In this document: one piece after another, positions 1 to 9,176 of the stretch | Numbering within the stretch: position 1 is the stretch's first letter | Layout: each line of letters starts with the position of its first letter | DNA from: Lentisphaerota bacterium | GTDB lineage: Bacteria; Verrucomicrobiota; Lentisphaeria; Victivallales; SZUA-371 | Assembly: GCA_003246475.1 (NCBI GenBank) | Contig: QKAL01000078.1 | Coordinates: 1 to 43,858, forward strand | Direction: 5' to 3' | DNA length: 43,858 bases | Notes under the pieces: model-generated | Told to the model about the DNA's origin: nothing | The model's database searches: none | Seen by the model: only the letters and a program-made list of their open reading frames with translations | Made by a program: the position numbers and the translations under genes

Positions 1-8
1 AATGAGGT

Positions 9-734
9 GTGATTATGCTTAATCTCGGGGGAACTGTCGTTCATGTGGCGACGGTGCGGCAGGCGAGAAAAGCCGCGTATCCGCAGCCGCTTGAAGCCGC
101 GTTGCTGGCAGAACAGGCCGGTGCGTGGGGAATCACCGCTCATCTGCGTGAAGACCGGCGGCATATTAACGATGCCGATCTGACTGCGCTGGCACAGCAG
201 GTAACGCGTTTGAACATGGAAATGGCCGTTACGGTCGAGATGCTGGATATCGCCTGCCGTCTTAAACCGCACAGTTGCTGTCTGGTCCCGGAGAAGCGTC
301 AGGAGCTGACTACCGAAGGCGGTCTGGACGTTCTGGGCAATTTTGAATGGATCAATGCCGGGGTCAAGCGGCTGATGGACAACGGGATCATCGTCAGTAT
401 TTTTATCGATCCGGTGATGGCGCAACTGGAAATGGCTGCCAAGACCGGCGCGGAATATGTTGAACTGCATACCGGTTCCTATGCGAATGCGATGGGCGAT
501 GAGGTCAAGGTTGAGCTGGAACGGCTGATCCGTGGAGCGGAATACGCCCATAGCTTGGGATTGAAGGTTAACGCCGGCCATGGTATCGACTATAAGAATA
601 TCGAAGGGATTTTGCAGATCCCGCATCTGAACGAACTCAATATCGGGCATAGTCTGGTCGCACGGGCGATAATGGTCGGCATGCCTCAGGCGGTTAAAGA
701 AATGTTGGCGCCGATGGCGCGTTATCAAGGTTGA
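9..734 (+). CDS. pdxJ: Pyridoxine 5'-phosphate synthase (start GTG 9 or ATG 15)
   Basis: Translation LNLGGTVVHVATVRQAR..YPQPLEAALLAEQAGAWGITAHLREDRRHINDADL...VNAGHGIDYKNI..I..LNELNIGHSLVARAI matches PdxJ throughout. Confidence 0.96.
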   Translation: MIMLNLGGTVVHVATVRQARKAAYPQPLEAALLAEQAGAWGITAHLREDRRHINDADLTALAQQVTRLNMEMAVTVEMLDIACRLKPHSCCLVPEKRQELTTEGGLDVLGNFEWINAGVKRLMDNGIIVSIFIDPVMAQLEMAAKTGAEYVELHTGSYANAMGDEVKVELERLIRGAEYAHSLGLKVNAGHGIDYKNIEGILQIPHLNELNIGHSLVARAIMVGMPQAVKEMLAPMARYQG

Positions 735-766
735 TCAATTTTTAGTTGCAAAAGGAGTGTGCTCTC

Positions 767-1861
767 ATGGCAGGTTTATTGCATGATGTTCTGGTGGAAG
801 GTGTCAAAAACGGCGCGTCGGACGTCCACATCAAAGAGAACAGCCCGATCCACTTCCGGATTGACGGCGATCTGGTCGATTGTAACTTTATACCCGACAG
901 TGATTTCCTCGACGCGGTCATCAATGAAATGGTTTCTGATCAGGAACATCTGACCAAATTTTTGCAACAGGGCGACCTTGACCTTTCCTATGTCGAACCC
1001 GAGGTCGGCCGTTTCCGTGTCAATATCCACCGGGAACGCGGCGGCAAGTGCATGACCATGCGCCATGTCAAGAGCAAGATCTCCAAGGCGTCGTCGCTGA
1101 ATCTGCCGCCGGTTATCGAAGAGATCGCCGAAGCGCCCCGCGGCATCATCATCCTTGCCGGTACGACCGGTTCGGGTAAATCAACCACGCTGGCGTCGAT
1201 GTTGCAGCATATCAATGAAAAGTTCACTCGCCACATCATTACCATCGAAGATCCGATCGAATATGAATTTTTCGATAATAAATCGTTTTTTGAACAGCGC
1301 GAGGTCGGTATTGATACCATTTCCTTCAACAGTGCGCTGAAGCACGCGTTGCGTCAGGACCCGGACGTCATCATGGTCGGTGAAATGCGCGACCGCGAGA
1401 GTTTCGAAGCCGCGCTGCAGGCCGCTGATACCGGGCACCTGGTCATGAGTACGGTTCACGCTTCGACCGCGCCGCAGACCATCAACCGTATTCTCGACTT
1501 TTACGATCGCGAGGAACAGGATCCTATTCGTGAAGCTTTGGCGGTAAACCTTAAGGCGATCATCGCCCAGCGTCTGGTGCCAAAGGCCTTCGGCGGCGGT
1601 GTGGTTCCGGCGGTAGAAATCATGGTAAACAACCCCACCGTCCGCAAGCTGATCCAGGAAAACAACCTGGAAAAGCTGATGACCGTGATCGAAGGATGCG
1701 GCAACGAAGGGATGCAGACTTTCAATCAGTCGTTGCTGAAGTTTGTTAATGACGGCATGATCACCGAAGAAGACGCTATGGTCAACTCCAACAATCCCGA
1801 CCAGCTCAAGATGAACATGAAGGGCATCTTCCTCGGTTCCGACCGAAGCATTATCGGGTGA
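767..1861 (+). CDS. pilT: Type IV pilus retraction ATPase, PilT/PilU type
   Basis: Walker A GTTGSGKSTT, Asp box IITIEDPIEYEF, Walker B DPDVIMVGEMRD, His box HLVMSTVHAS; SD aaaggag at 751-757 upstream of ATG 767. Confidence 0.93.
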   Translation: MAGLLHDVLVEGVKNGASDVHIKENSPIHFRIDGDLVDCNFIPDSDFLDAVINEMVSDQEHLTKFLQQGDLDLSYVEPEVGRFRVNIHRERGGKCMTMRHVKSKISKASSLNLPPVIEEIAEAPRGIIILAGTTGSGKSTTLASMLQHINEKFTRHIITIEDPIEYEFFDNKSFFEQREVGIDTISFNSALKHALRQDPDVIMVGEMRDRESFEAALQAADTGHLVMSTVHASTAPQTINRILDFYDREEQDPIREALAVNLKAIIAQRLVPKAFGGGVVPAVEIMVNNPTVRKLIQENNLEKLMTVIEGCGNEGMQTFNQSLLKFVNDGMITEEDAMVNSNNPDQLKMNMKGIFLGSDRSIIG

Positions 1862-1879
1862 TTGCGTTCTTGTTTTTTT

Positions 1880-1916
1880 GCTCCGTTGGCAGTTCCATGT
1901 CAACGGAGCTTTTTCT
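1880..1916 (+). terminator. Rho-independent terminator after the pilT-like gene
   Basis: GCTCCGTTG (1880-1888) / CAACGGAGC (1901-1909) stem followed by tttttctttt. Confidence 0.8.
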
Positions 1917-2011
1917 TTTCGGGGGAGGATTGACTTCTGGGTATTTACTATTCACTCAATGACTTTGGGTGTCTGATCGAATAGCTTTCTAAAGGTGTAA
2001 TCCGTCCACCG

Positions 2012-3088
2012 TCAGACTGTACGTCCGATCAGGTACGCGAGGAGCTCTTCAAGCAGTTTGCGATAGGGGTTTTCGGGTAGCGTCATCAGCTTCGCGTGGG
2101 CGTTTCTGATCCGGCTTTCCGATTCCCGGAGGACGAAATCCTCAGCGCCGCTGTCGCGGATCAAAAATCTGGCACGGTCAATTGCCTGACCGGAATAAGA
2201 ATCGCGTCCGAGCAGGCTGAGTAGTTCGCTTTTTCCTTGCGGCGAGAGTGCTTCCAGAGCCTTTATCAGCATGAGGGTGGGCTTGGCTTCGGCAAGATCG
2301 GAGCCGATGGGTTTTCCAAACTTTTCCTGATCGCCATACAACCCCAGCCAGTCATCGCGGTATTGGAAGGCGATTCCGGCATCGGAAGCGTATTCGCCGA
2401 GGGCTTTGATGGCGGGCTGTTCCCGGTCGGCGGAACCCAGTGCGATCATCGCGCCCGTTTCGGCGCAGAATTGGAGCAGGACGCCGGTTTTCAGGTAAAG
2501 CATCCGGTTGACCTGTTCGGTGGAAAGCTTTTCCGGTCCGATCAAGGGGAATTCAACATCCAGCGCCTCGCCGGAGATAAGTTCCCGATTGACGAAATCC
2601 TGCATTCTGAGCGCCAGCTTCAGGGTCAATTCGGCGGAAACCCCGGCTTCGACGGAACGCAGCAGCATACTATTGGCCCACGCCTGTTGCAGGTCTCCGG
2701 TAAGGATGGCGAAGTCGGCGCCGAATTTGGCGGCGGCATTGCCGTCCAGCTTATACGTGTCACAGCTGAACTGTCGCAGGGCTGCATGGGTGGTGGGCTG
2801 CCCGCGGCGGAAGTCGTCGTTATCGATAATGTCGTCATGAACGAGGGTCCAGTTGTGGAAAATCTCCGCCGCGGCTGCGGCGTGGGTGGCGGATTCGGGT
2901 TTGCCGCCGAGCAACCCGCAGCTCCAGAGTACGATGGCGGGACGGAGGCGTTTTCCGCCACGGCAGGGGTAGTCACGGACGGCATCGCGTAGAAATGCCG
3001 GTTCAATGGTGGCGGGAAAGGCATCTTCCCGGATAACGGTATCGATTTGCGCGGCGATATTTTTCAATTCTTCAATAAACATGGTCAT
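2012..3088 (-). CDS. Polyprenyl (isoprenyl) diphosphate synthase family protein
   Basis: GGKRLRPAIVLWSCGLLGG, first Asp-rich motif VHDDIIDND, second motif FQYRDDWLGLYGD. Confidence 0.9.
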   Translation of the reverse strand: MTMFIEELKNIAAQIDTVIREDAFPATIEPAFLRDAVRDYPCRGGKRLRPAIVLWSCGLLGGKPESATHAAAAAEIFHNWTLVHDDIIDNDDFRRGQPTTHAALRQFSCDTYKLDGNAAAKFGADFAILTGDLQQAWANSMLLRSVEAGVSAELTLKLALRMQDFVNRELISGEALDVEFPLIGPEKLSTEQVNRMLYLKTGVLLQFCAETGAMIALGSADREQPAIKALGEYASDAGIAFQYRDDWLGLYGDQEKFGKPIGSDLAEAKPTLMLIKALEALSPQGKSELLSLLGRDSYSGQAIDRARFLIRDSGAEDFVLRESESRIRNAHAKLMTLPENPYRKLLEELLAYLIGRTV

Positions 3089-3105
3089 GCCTTGAATGAT
3101 TAATT

Positions 3106-5709
3106 TTAAAAGGTTGATTGTGAGATAAAGTCGGCGGTAATGAGGCTTTCGTTTTCAGCGTCGGCCATGCGGTGGTATTTTTCGAACAGCGAATTGAGAT
3201 TTTCGCAGCAGTTGTTGAAGACCTTGACGATTTCCGGATCGAACTGAGTGCCGGAGCAGCGGTTGATCTCGGCAATCACATCCGGCAGCGACATGCCTTT
3301 TTTATAACAGCGCTTGTTGGAACGCATGGCTTCGAAGGCGTCGATGACGGCGAAGAGCCGCGCTCCGATGCAGATCTCCTGTCCTTGCAGACCGGCGGGA
3401 TAACCGGAACCGTCGAAATGTTCATGGTGCTGATGAATGATGTCGCAGGCATCGGCGAGGAAGGGAATGTTTCTGGCGATCTCATATCCGATTTCGGGGT
3501 GTTTCTTGACCAGATTCATTTCTTCTTCCGAAAGTTTTGCCGGTTTGTTGAGGATGGAAGAGGATATGCCGATTTTGCCGATGTCGTGGAGCAGTGAACC
3601 GTATTTGATGTTGTTGAGCTCCTCTTCGTTGTCAATGCCCATTTCACGGGCGAGGCGGACGGAGAGTATGGATACCATCTGGGAATGGGTGGCGGTATTC
3701 TGCTCGTAAGCATCGAGAATGCTGACGATGGTGGTCATCGTCTTGACGTAAGAATCTTTCAGTTGATCGACGGCGAGCTGTAGCGCCTTGGTCTTGTTCT
3801 GGAGCAGTTCCTCCAGATGGATGTGATACGCGTCGAGGCGGCGTTTGAGCATGCAGCGTTCGACTCCGCTTTCGACGGCGTTAAGCATCTCGTCAAGCTC
3901 GAAAGGTTTCTTGATGATACGGAATGCTCCGGCTTTAAGCGCGGTCATGGAATTGGTGACGGTGGCAAAACCGGTCAACAGAATCACCACTAAATTGGGA
4001 TCGACGTTGTGAATTGCCTGGATCAGTTCCAGACCGTTCATGCCCGGCATGTTGATGTCGGAAATGATGAGGTCGATGTTTTCCGGCGCGGCTTTGATTT
4101 TTTCCAGTGCCTGGATGCCGTTACTCGCGATGTCGGTGTGATATTTCTTACGTTGCAGCAGGGTCTGCAGCATAACCAGTATTTCCTGATTGTCGTCCAC
4201 GATGAGGATGCGGCCCAAGGTCTTTTCTGCCTGTTCCAGTGCGGGTGACGGTCTCTTGAATGCTTTGCCGATAATGCTGACGGCGGCGGCGACCGGGGAT
4301 TTGGCACGGATCATCTCATGGTTGCTGCAATATTGGTTACGGCCGTTTTTCTTGGCCAGATATAGCGCTGCATCGGCGGCTTCGAACAGGGTGGAGACAT
4401 TGCTGATCCCTGGATCGCGGGTGGTCGCCAGGCCGATGGAAATAGTAAAGGTAAGCGGATGTCCGCAGTTTTTGAAGACATGACCCCGGACCTTTTCCAG
4501 CAGTAAGGTGGTGACCTGTCTGGCCTCATCGTGTGACGTGTCGGGCATAATCATGGCAAATTCGTCACCCCCGAACCGAGCTACGATATCTTTGTCCCGG
4601 CTGTGGCTCTTGATCAAACGGGCAAAGTCGCGGATGACCTCGTCACCGATGAAATGACCATAGGAGTCATTAAAATTTTTGAACCGGTCGATATCCATCA
4701 GCATCAGGGTCAGGCAAGTGTCTTTTTCTCGGGCGTTTTCAACGGCTACACGCATGGAACGTTGAAAATACTGGTGATCGTAAAGGCCGGAGAGAGAATC
4801 GTGAATCATCCGGCTGCGGATGTGATTGAAAGTCCGTAACAACATGCACAGCTGCCGCATCAGGGCGAAGATGACTATGATCTCCTGTTCGCCGGCGTGC
4901 TGGCGTGCGCGGTTGGCGGAAATGGTCAGCAGTCCGGTGAGTCGGTCATCTTCGAGTACCGGGATGGCGCAGAGATAATGAAACATGTCGTTGGCGGCGG
5001 AATCCGGAGACAGGAAGTCGGTCCGGATCAAGATCTTATTTGGATTGATGGTTTCTCCGCCGAGATCACGAAAGATGCCGAAAACACGATTTTTCAGATT
5101 ATCGACCAGTTCCGTCGAGATGGTGTTGGCGGCGCAACAGTAGAATGTGTTGCTGTGGCTGTATTCCAGAAAGGTGGTGATCATGCCGGGAAATTCCTCG
5201 GTGAGCCGCCGGGCGATGGCGGACATGATCTCTTCGGCGTCTTCTCCAGCAAGAACTGAGTTGATGAAATCGAGCAGCGCGTTGTAACGGGTAAAATTTT
5301 CCGGCATGGTAAAAACGATGTTCATGCGTTTTTTCCGGCGCTCGACTTCGTTGGTAATAATGAGTTTCAGTCTGTCGTAGTTGATCTCCTCGAAAACCAC
5401 CGGGATGATGCCGGCATGGTCGGCATATTCGACGGGAGGCAGGAAATTTTCGGGAACGACGATGATGACCGGCACCCATGGAGTGATGGCTCTTACCACT
5501 TCGATAAAGCGTTGCTGGTGAGGCCATTTTTCTTCAGATACGCCGACGATGACCGCTTCAAAAAAGTGGTTGATGAAGATTTTTGAATCACAATCGGCTT
5601 CGCTGATCAGGCGGGCATGGAAATCTTCATCGGAGTAAAAGGAATTAAACAGCGGATTGGCCATTTCGGTATGGATCAGAACAAAAATACTGTTTTTATT
5701 TTTTGACAT
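3106..5709 (-). CDS. Hybrid signalling protein: pseudo-receiver / GAF-like / GGDEF / REC / HD-GYP
   Basis: ARFGGDEFAMIMPD; REC ILIVDDNQEI..DLIISDINMPGMNGLELI..KKPF; HD-GYP HDIGKIGI...HHEHFDGSGYPAGL. Confidence 0.93.
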   Translation of the reverse strand: MSKNKNSIFVLIHTEMANPLFNSFYSDEDFHARLISEADCDSKIFINHFFEAVIVGVSEEKWPHQQRFIEVVRAITPWVPVIIVVPENFLPPVEYADHAGIIPVVFEEINYDRLKLIITNEVERRKKRMNIVFTMPENFTRYNALLDFINSVLAGEDAEEIMSAIARRLTEEFPGMITTFLEYSHSNTFYCCAANTISTELVDNLKNRVFGIFRDLGGETINPNKILIRTDFLSPDSAANDMFHYLCAIPVLEDDRLTGLLTISANRARQHAGEQEIIVIFALMRQLCMLLRTFNHIRSRMIHDSLSGLYDHQYFQRSMRVAVENAREKDTCLTLMLMDIDRFKNFNDSYGHFIGDEVIRDFARLIKSHSRDKDIVARFGGDEFAMIMPDTSHDEARQVTTLLLEKVRGHVFKNCGHPLTFTISIGLATTRDPGISNVSTLFEAADAALYLAKKNGRNQYCSNHEMIRAKSPVAAAVSIIGKAFKRPSPALEQAEKTLGRILIVDDNQEILVMLQTLLQRKKYHTDIASNGIQALEKIKAAPENIDLIISDINMPGMNGLELIQAIHNVDPNLVVILLTGFATVTNSMTALKAGAFRIIKKPFELDEMLNAVESGVERCMLKRRLDAYHIHLEELLQNKTKALQLAVDQLKDSYVKTMTTIVSILDAYEQNTATHSQMVSILSVRLAREMGIDNEEELNNIKYGSLLHDIGKIGISSSILNKPAKLSEEEMNLVKKHPEIGYEIARNIPFLADACDIIHQHHEHFDGSGYPAGLQGQEICIGARLFAVIDAFEAMRSNKRCYKKGMSLPDVIAEINRCSGTQFDPEIVKVFNNCCENLNSLFEKYHRMADAENESLITADFISQSTF

Positions 5710-5840
5710 GGTTTAACCGTTTGAATTTATTTCCTTTCCCGTCATATATTACAGAGTATTGGATTCATTTGCAAGCGTGGGTGTGGAACAAATGGTTAAC
5801 TTACGTTTAAATTTGGGATTTTCGGTGCGAAACGGAGGCG

Positions 5841-7802
5841 ATGGTGACGACTGATGAACTGGAACGGCAACTGAAACGCTGCGTCCGGCGGCCGGGATAT
5901 GCTATTTTTACTGTTTTTCTGGGCGCCTGGGCGGAATCTACCGTTGCATCCCTGGATGATGCGGCCGGTAAGGGGGCCTTGATCCTTTATGTCCATGATG
6001 GCCCTGCCGATCCGTTGTCGGCCGGGCATGACCCGCTTTTTTTTCATACTCCGGCAGATGAAGGCGCTCTGAACGCCATGCTGCCCCGGCTTTTTGATGC
6101 CTTTGCCATAGAAGAGGGGTTTCAGATCAATACCGTGACCCAGAAGGGCTATGAGAAACTGCAGGAATGGATTGTTCCCGTCTTTCACCGCATTTTGTCG
6201 GACGTTAAATTTTCCCGGCATCGCGGCTTGCTTCACCTCCGCTGTATGTTGCGCAACATCCCTTTAATGGGCGGAGAAAAGGTGGTGACTCTGAAACAGC
6301 GCGGTCGCAAGGCGGCGGCGTTGATCTGCGGCGCCGGGCCCTCGCTGGAGTCGCAGTTTGATGTCATCAGAGAGTTTCGGGATCGGTTCTGGCTGATCAG
6401 CGTCGGGCACGCCGCCGGACGTCTGTATGATGCCGGGATCATGCCGGATCTGATTGTGGAAATAGATTCGGAGTGCGGCAGAAACTGGCGTGCCGTCCGC
6501 AGTTTTACCTGTCCGCTGGCGGCAGTGCCGATTGTTGATCCGACGGTGTCTGGTCTTTTTCAGCGGCTGGCATGGTATGGTGAACCTGACCGTGAAAACA
6601 ACCATTTTCTGCGTATGCTGCAGTTGCGGCCGGAACCGGCAGCGGTATCCTGCGGTGTCATCATCACCGCAATCGACCTAGCGTTTAAAATCGGTTTTGA
6701 CTTTGTCGGGATCATAGGCAGCGACTTCTGCCTGGCTTCCGATGGCAGTATGTATGGCGATGCCGAAAATATGGTTGATGGCAATACGCTTCTGCCCGGT
6801 AATCTGGGTGGCAGTGTGGTGTCGCTTCCCGCATTGACCGGGATCAAGACTGCCTTGGAGGGCTATATAGCCGCCAACCGTAGAACGTTGTATAACTGTA
6901 CCAACGGTGGCGCGGTGATCGACGGTGTCAGATGGCTGCCGTTGCCGGAATTTTCCGGCTTTGCCGGGGCATCGCCCCAAATGGAGATCCATTCGGTTCC
7001 GCAGATTCCTGCGATGAGAATGCTGAATCAGGCATGGAACGATCTCGTTACCATGGGGCAACGTGATGAGGTCGGGTCGTGGATCATTGACCGGATTCAT
7101 GGATTTGCCGCGCAGGTAGCGGCCGATGCGCTGCAACCGGAAAAGCTTGGTTCGTTGGCGGACGCGCTGTTGATCGATATAAACCGTGACATTGAAGGCG
7201 ATACCGGTTCTCCGATTGCCGGGCCCTACCGCTTTGCCGCGTTCCGGCGCCATGCCATTGACGCGGTCCGAATCTCCAACCCTGAATATGCGCAGTGGCT
7301 GGAGCGTCCCGAGGCGCATACCGCCGATCCGCGTTTTGTCGTCCGTTCGTGGCTTGAGACGTTGCCTGACGTTCGTATTGCGGCAACGGGGCAGGCGTTG
7401 ACGCAGGGAGACAACCGTGAACATCACGCTCACGAATCGTTGGAACACTTTCTTTCCGGGGCTGATTATGACCGTCAGAAGCATCTGCTGGTGTTTGTTG
7501 CTCCGGGAGACTGGCAGGAGGTGGTGCAATTTGCCCGCAGCCGGCCGGGAGTGCCTTTTATCGTTCTCGACCCGTTCCCGGAGCTGTTCTCCCGGATCAT
7601 CGAATATAGTCTTTTCTGTCATTATTTCCCCGATGACGCGTTGCTGATTGGCGTTAATTCCGAGTTGTTGCGCTGGAAACGTCTCTATCATGGCGGCTGC
7701 CGTGACGCCCGCCGGGCGGGTAAGGAGATACTTCTGCGCGTCAGCCCGGTTCTGGCCGGGTATCCGGAAGTGGCGGCGTTGTTGGCGGAAATGTCTACTT
7801 GA
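5841..7802 (+). CDS. DUF115/Maf (6-hydroxymethylpterin pyrophosphokinase MptE-like) family protein, paralog 1
   Basis: AALICGAGPSLESQFDVI...LISVGHAAGRLYDAGIMPDLIVEID...GIIGSDFCLASDGSMY typical of DUF115; homologous to the product at 40890-42872. Confidence 0.8.
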   Translation: MVTTDELERQLKRCVRRPGYAIFTVFLGAWAESTVASLDDAAGKGALILYVHDGPADPLSAGHDPLFFHTPADEGALNAMLPRLFDAFAIEEGFQINTVTQKGYEKLQEWIVPVFHRILSDVKFSRHRGLLHLRCMLRNIPLMGGEKVVTLKQRGRKAAALICGAGPSLESQFDVIREFRDRFWLISVGHAAGRLYDAGIMPDLIVEIDSECGRNWRAVRSFTCPLAAVPIVDPTVSGLFQRLAWYGEPDRENNHFLRMLQLRPEPAAVSCGVIITAIDLAFKIGFDFVGIIGSDFCLASDGSMYGDAENMVDGNTLLPGNLGGSVVSLPALTGIKTALEGYIAANRRTLYNCTNGGAVIDGVRWLPLPEFSGFAGASPQMEIHSVPQIPAMRMLNQAWNDLVTMGQRDEVGSWIIDRIHGFAAQVAADALQPEKLGSLADALLIDINRDIEGDTGSPIAGPYRFAAFRRHAIDAVRISNPEYAQWLERPEAHTADPRFVVRSWLETLPDVRIAATGQALTQGDNREHHAHESLEHFLSGADYDRQKHLLVFVAPGDWQEVVQFARSRPGVPFIVLDPFPELFSRIIEYSLFCHYFPDDALLIGVNSELLRWKRLYHGGCRDARRAGKEILLRVSPVLAGYPEVAALLAEMST

Positions 7803-7838
7803 ACATCAACCAGATCTTCATAAGGAATAAATTTTGAA

Positions 7839-9176
7839 ATGTCCGAATTGATTGCTTTGTTGCCGGAGAAACCCGGCGCGGAAGATTTCCGCCAGGTCAT
7901 TGCCGGGTATGAAACCATGCTGCAAACCGCGTTGTCCAAAATTTTGGAGCGTGGCGAACGCGATGGAGATTACCGTTTTATCGACACCAAATTTAGTTCG
8001 GTGACCGGACGTGATTTTTATCCCGTGGAAAATAATGAGATATTTAAAGACCGCCGGATAATCTATTCCTGGATTCAGGGGCAGGGGCTTGAAGCTCTGG
8101 CCGGGCATCTATCCTGGCTCGACGAGGCGGAAACGGTTTCTCCCGCTGACCGCGGTATTCTCGGCGGTCGGATTCGTAAACACCTTGCCCGGACAATTTC
8201 CGCGATGGAGGAATGCCGCGCCAATAACGGCGGGCGGGTCTATTTTTGTATGACTCCCGCCGGGACGCCGCTGGAGATCGAAGCCGGTGGCTCCCTGCGT
8301 CCGGCGGAGACCTTGACCCCTTGCGGAAACTATAGTGACCTTTACTATTCCAAGGGATTGTTTTTGGCGGCATGGTTGCTGGGTTGGGGACAGAAGTCTG
8401 GAGAGGCCGCGGATTATTTCCTGCAAATACTCAAGGATATTGACGAAGGGCTTTTCCAATCCGACCGACAGATGATTATGTCCGGCGAAAACGATGTGGC
8501 AGAGTTGCCCGAAAGCCATATGCCGCTGACAGCCGCATTGTCGGGAATAGCGGCGATCGGAGCCGTTCGCGCAGGAGAGTGGTTTGCCTATGGCGAGAGA
8601 TTCATCCGCCGGGTCATTGACAGGTATGTCGATTCGCGAACTCTTGATTTTGTGGAAACACCGGAAAACCGAAAGAGATGTTATCCCGGTCACGCGCTGG
8701 AGTTTATTGGCCAGGCGACCGGATGTCTGCTGGCGATGCGCAAGGAAAAATGCGCCCCCTCGCTGATTGACGAATGCGCCGGACTTTTTCCGTCGTTGTT
8801 TCTGCATTGTTTTGAGCTGGGGTTCGACCCGGTGGCTGGAGGTATTCGCGACTGTGTTGATCTGGAGGCGCGCCAGGGGGTAAACGGTTTAATGTTCGCC
8901 AACAGCCTGCCTGAGACGATGCGGGCTGCGGCGGCATTGATTGCGCTGGATCCGGCTACACCGTACCGTTCCCGGCTTGAAGCGGTGATGGCGGCCTGTT
9001 CAAACGTTTTTGTCAAACATTATGTCGAAGGTCATGGCGATATGATGGTGTATCCGGCGAGGAATGCAGCCGGAGGCGCAATCGAGGCGTATTTATCCGC
9101 ACCGGATGCCGATCCCGGATATTATAACGGTTTGCGCACTATCGATTTCCTTCATCTGATCAAAAAGTTGTATTAG
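7839..9176 (+). CDS. Protein of probable (alpha/alpha)6-barrel fold, N-acylglucosamine 2-epimerase (AGE)-like
   Basis: Sugar-epimerase-like pattern: GNYSDLYYSKGLFLAAWLLG, RCYPGHALEFIGQATG, FDPVAGGIRDCVD; follows the DUF115 gene directly. Confidence 0.55.
   Translation: MSELIALLPEKPGAEDFRQVIAGYETMLQTALSKILERGERDGDYRFIDTKFSSVTGRDFYPVENNEIFKDRRIIYSWIQGQGLEALAGHLSWLDEAETVSPADRGILGGRIRKHLARTISAMEECRANNGGRVYFCMTPAGTPLEIEAGGSLRPAETLTPCGNYSDLYYSKGLFLAAWLLGWGQKSGEAADYFLQILKDIDEGLFQSDRQMIMSGENDVAELPESHMPLTAALSGIAAIGAVRAGEWFAYGERFIRRVIDRYVDSRTLDFVETPENRKRCYPGHALEFIGQATGCLLAMRKEKCAPSLIDECAGLFPSLFLHCFELGFDPVAGGIRDCVDLEARQGVNGLMFANSLPETMRAAAALIALDPATPYRSRLEAVMAACSNVFVKHYVEGHGDMMVYPARNAAGGAIEAYLSAPDADPGYYNGLRTIDFLHLIKKLY

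Noticed and set aside
2237-2992. 251-aa plus-strand ORF opposite the polyprenyl synthase
   Set aside because: Shadow ORF: the minus strand has clear Asp-rich prenyltransferase motifs; this translation has no recognisable fold.
6678-7691. 337-aa minus-strand ORF opposite DUF115 paralog 1
   Set aside because: Arg/Gln/His-rich antisense translation typical of GC-rich shadow frames; sense strand has a well-supported family.
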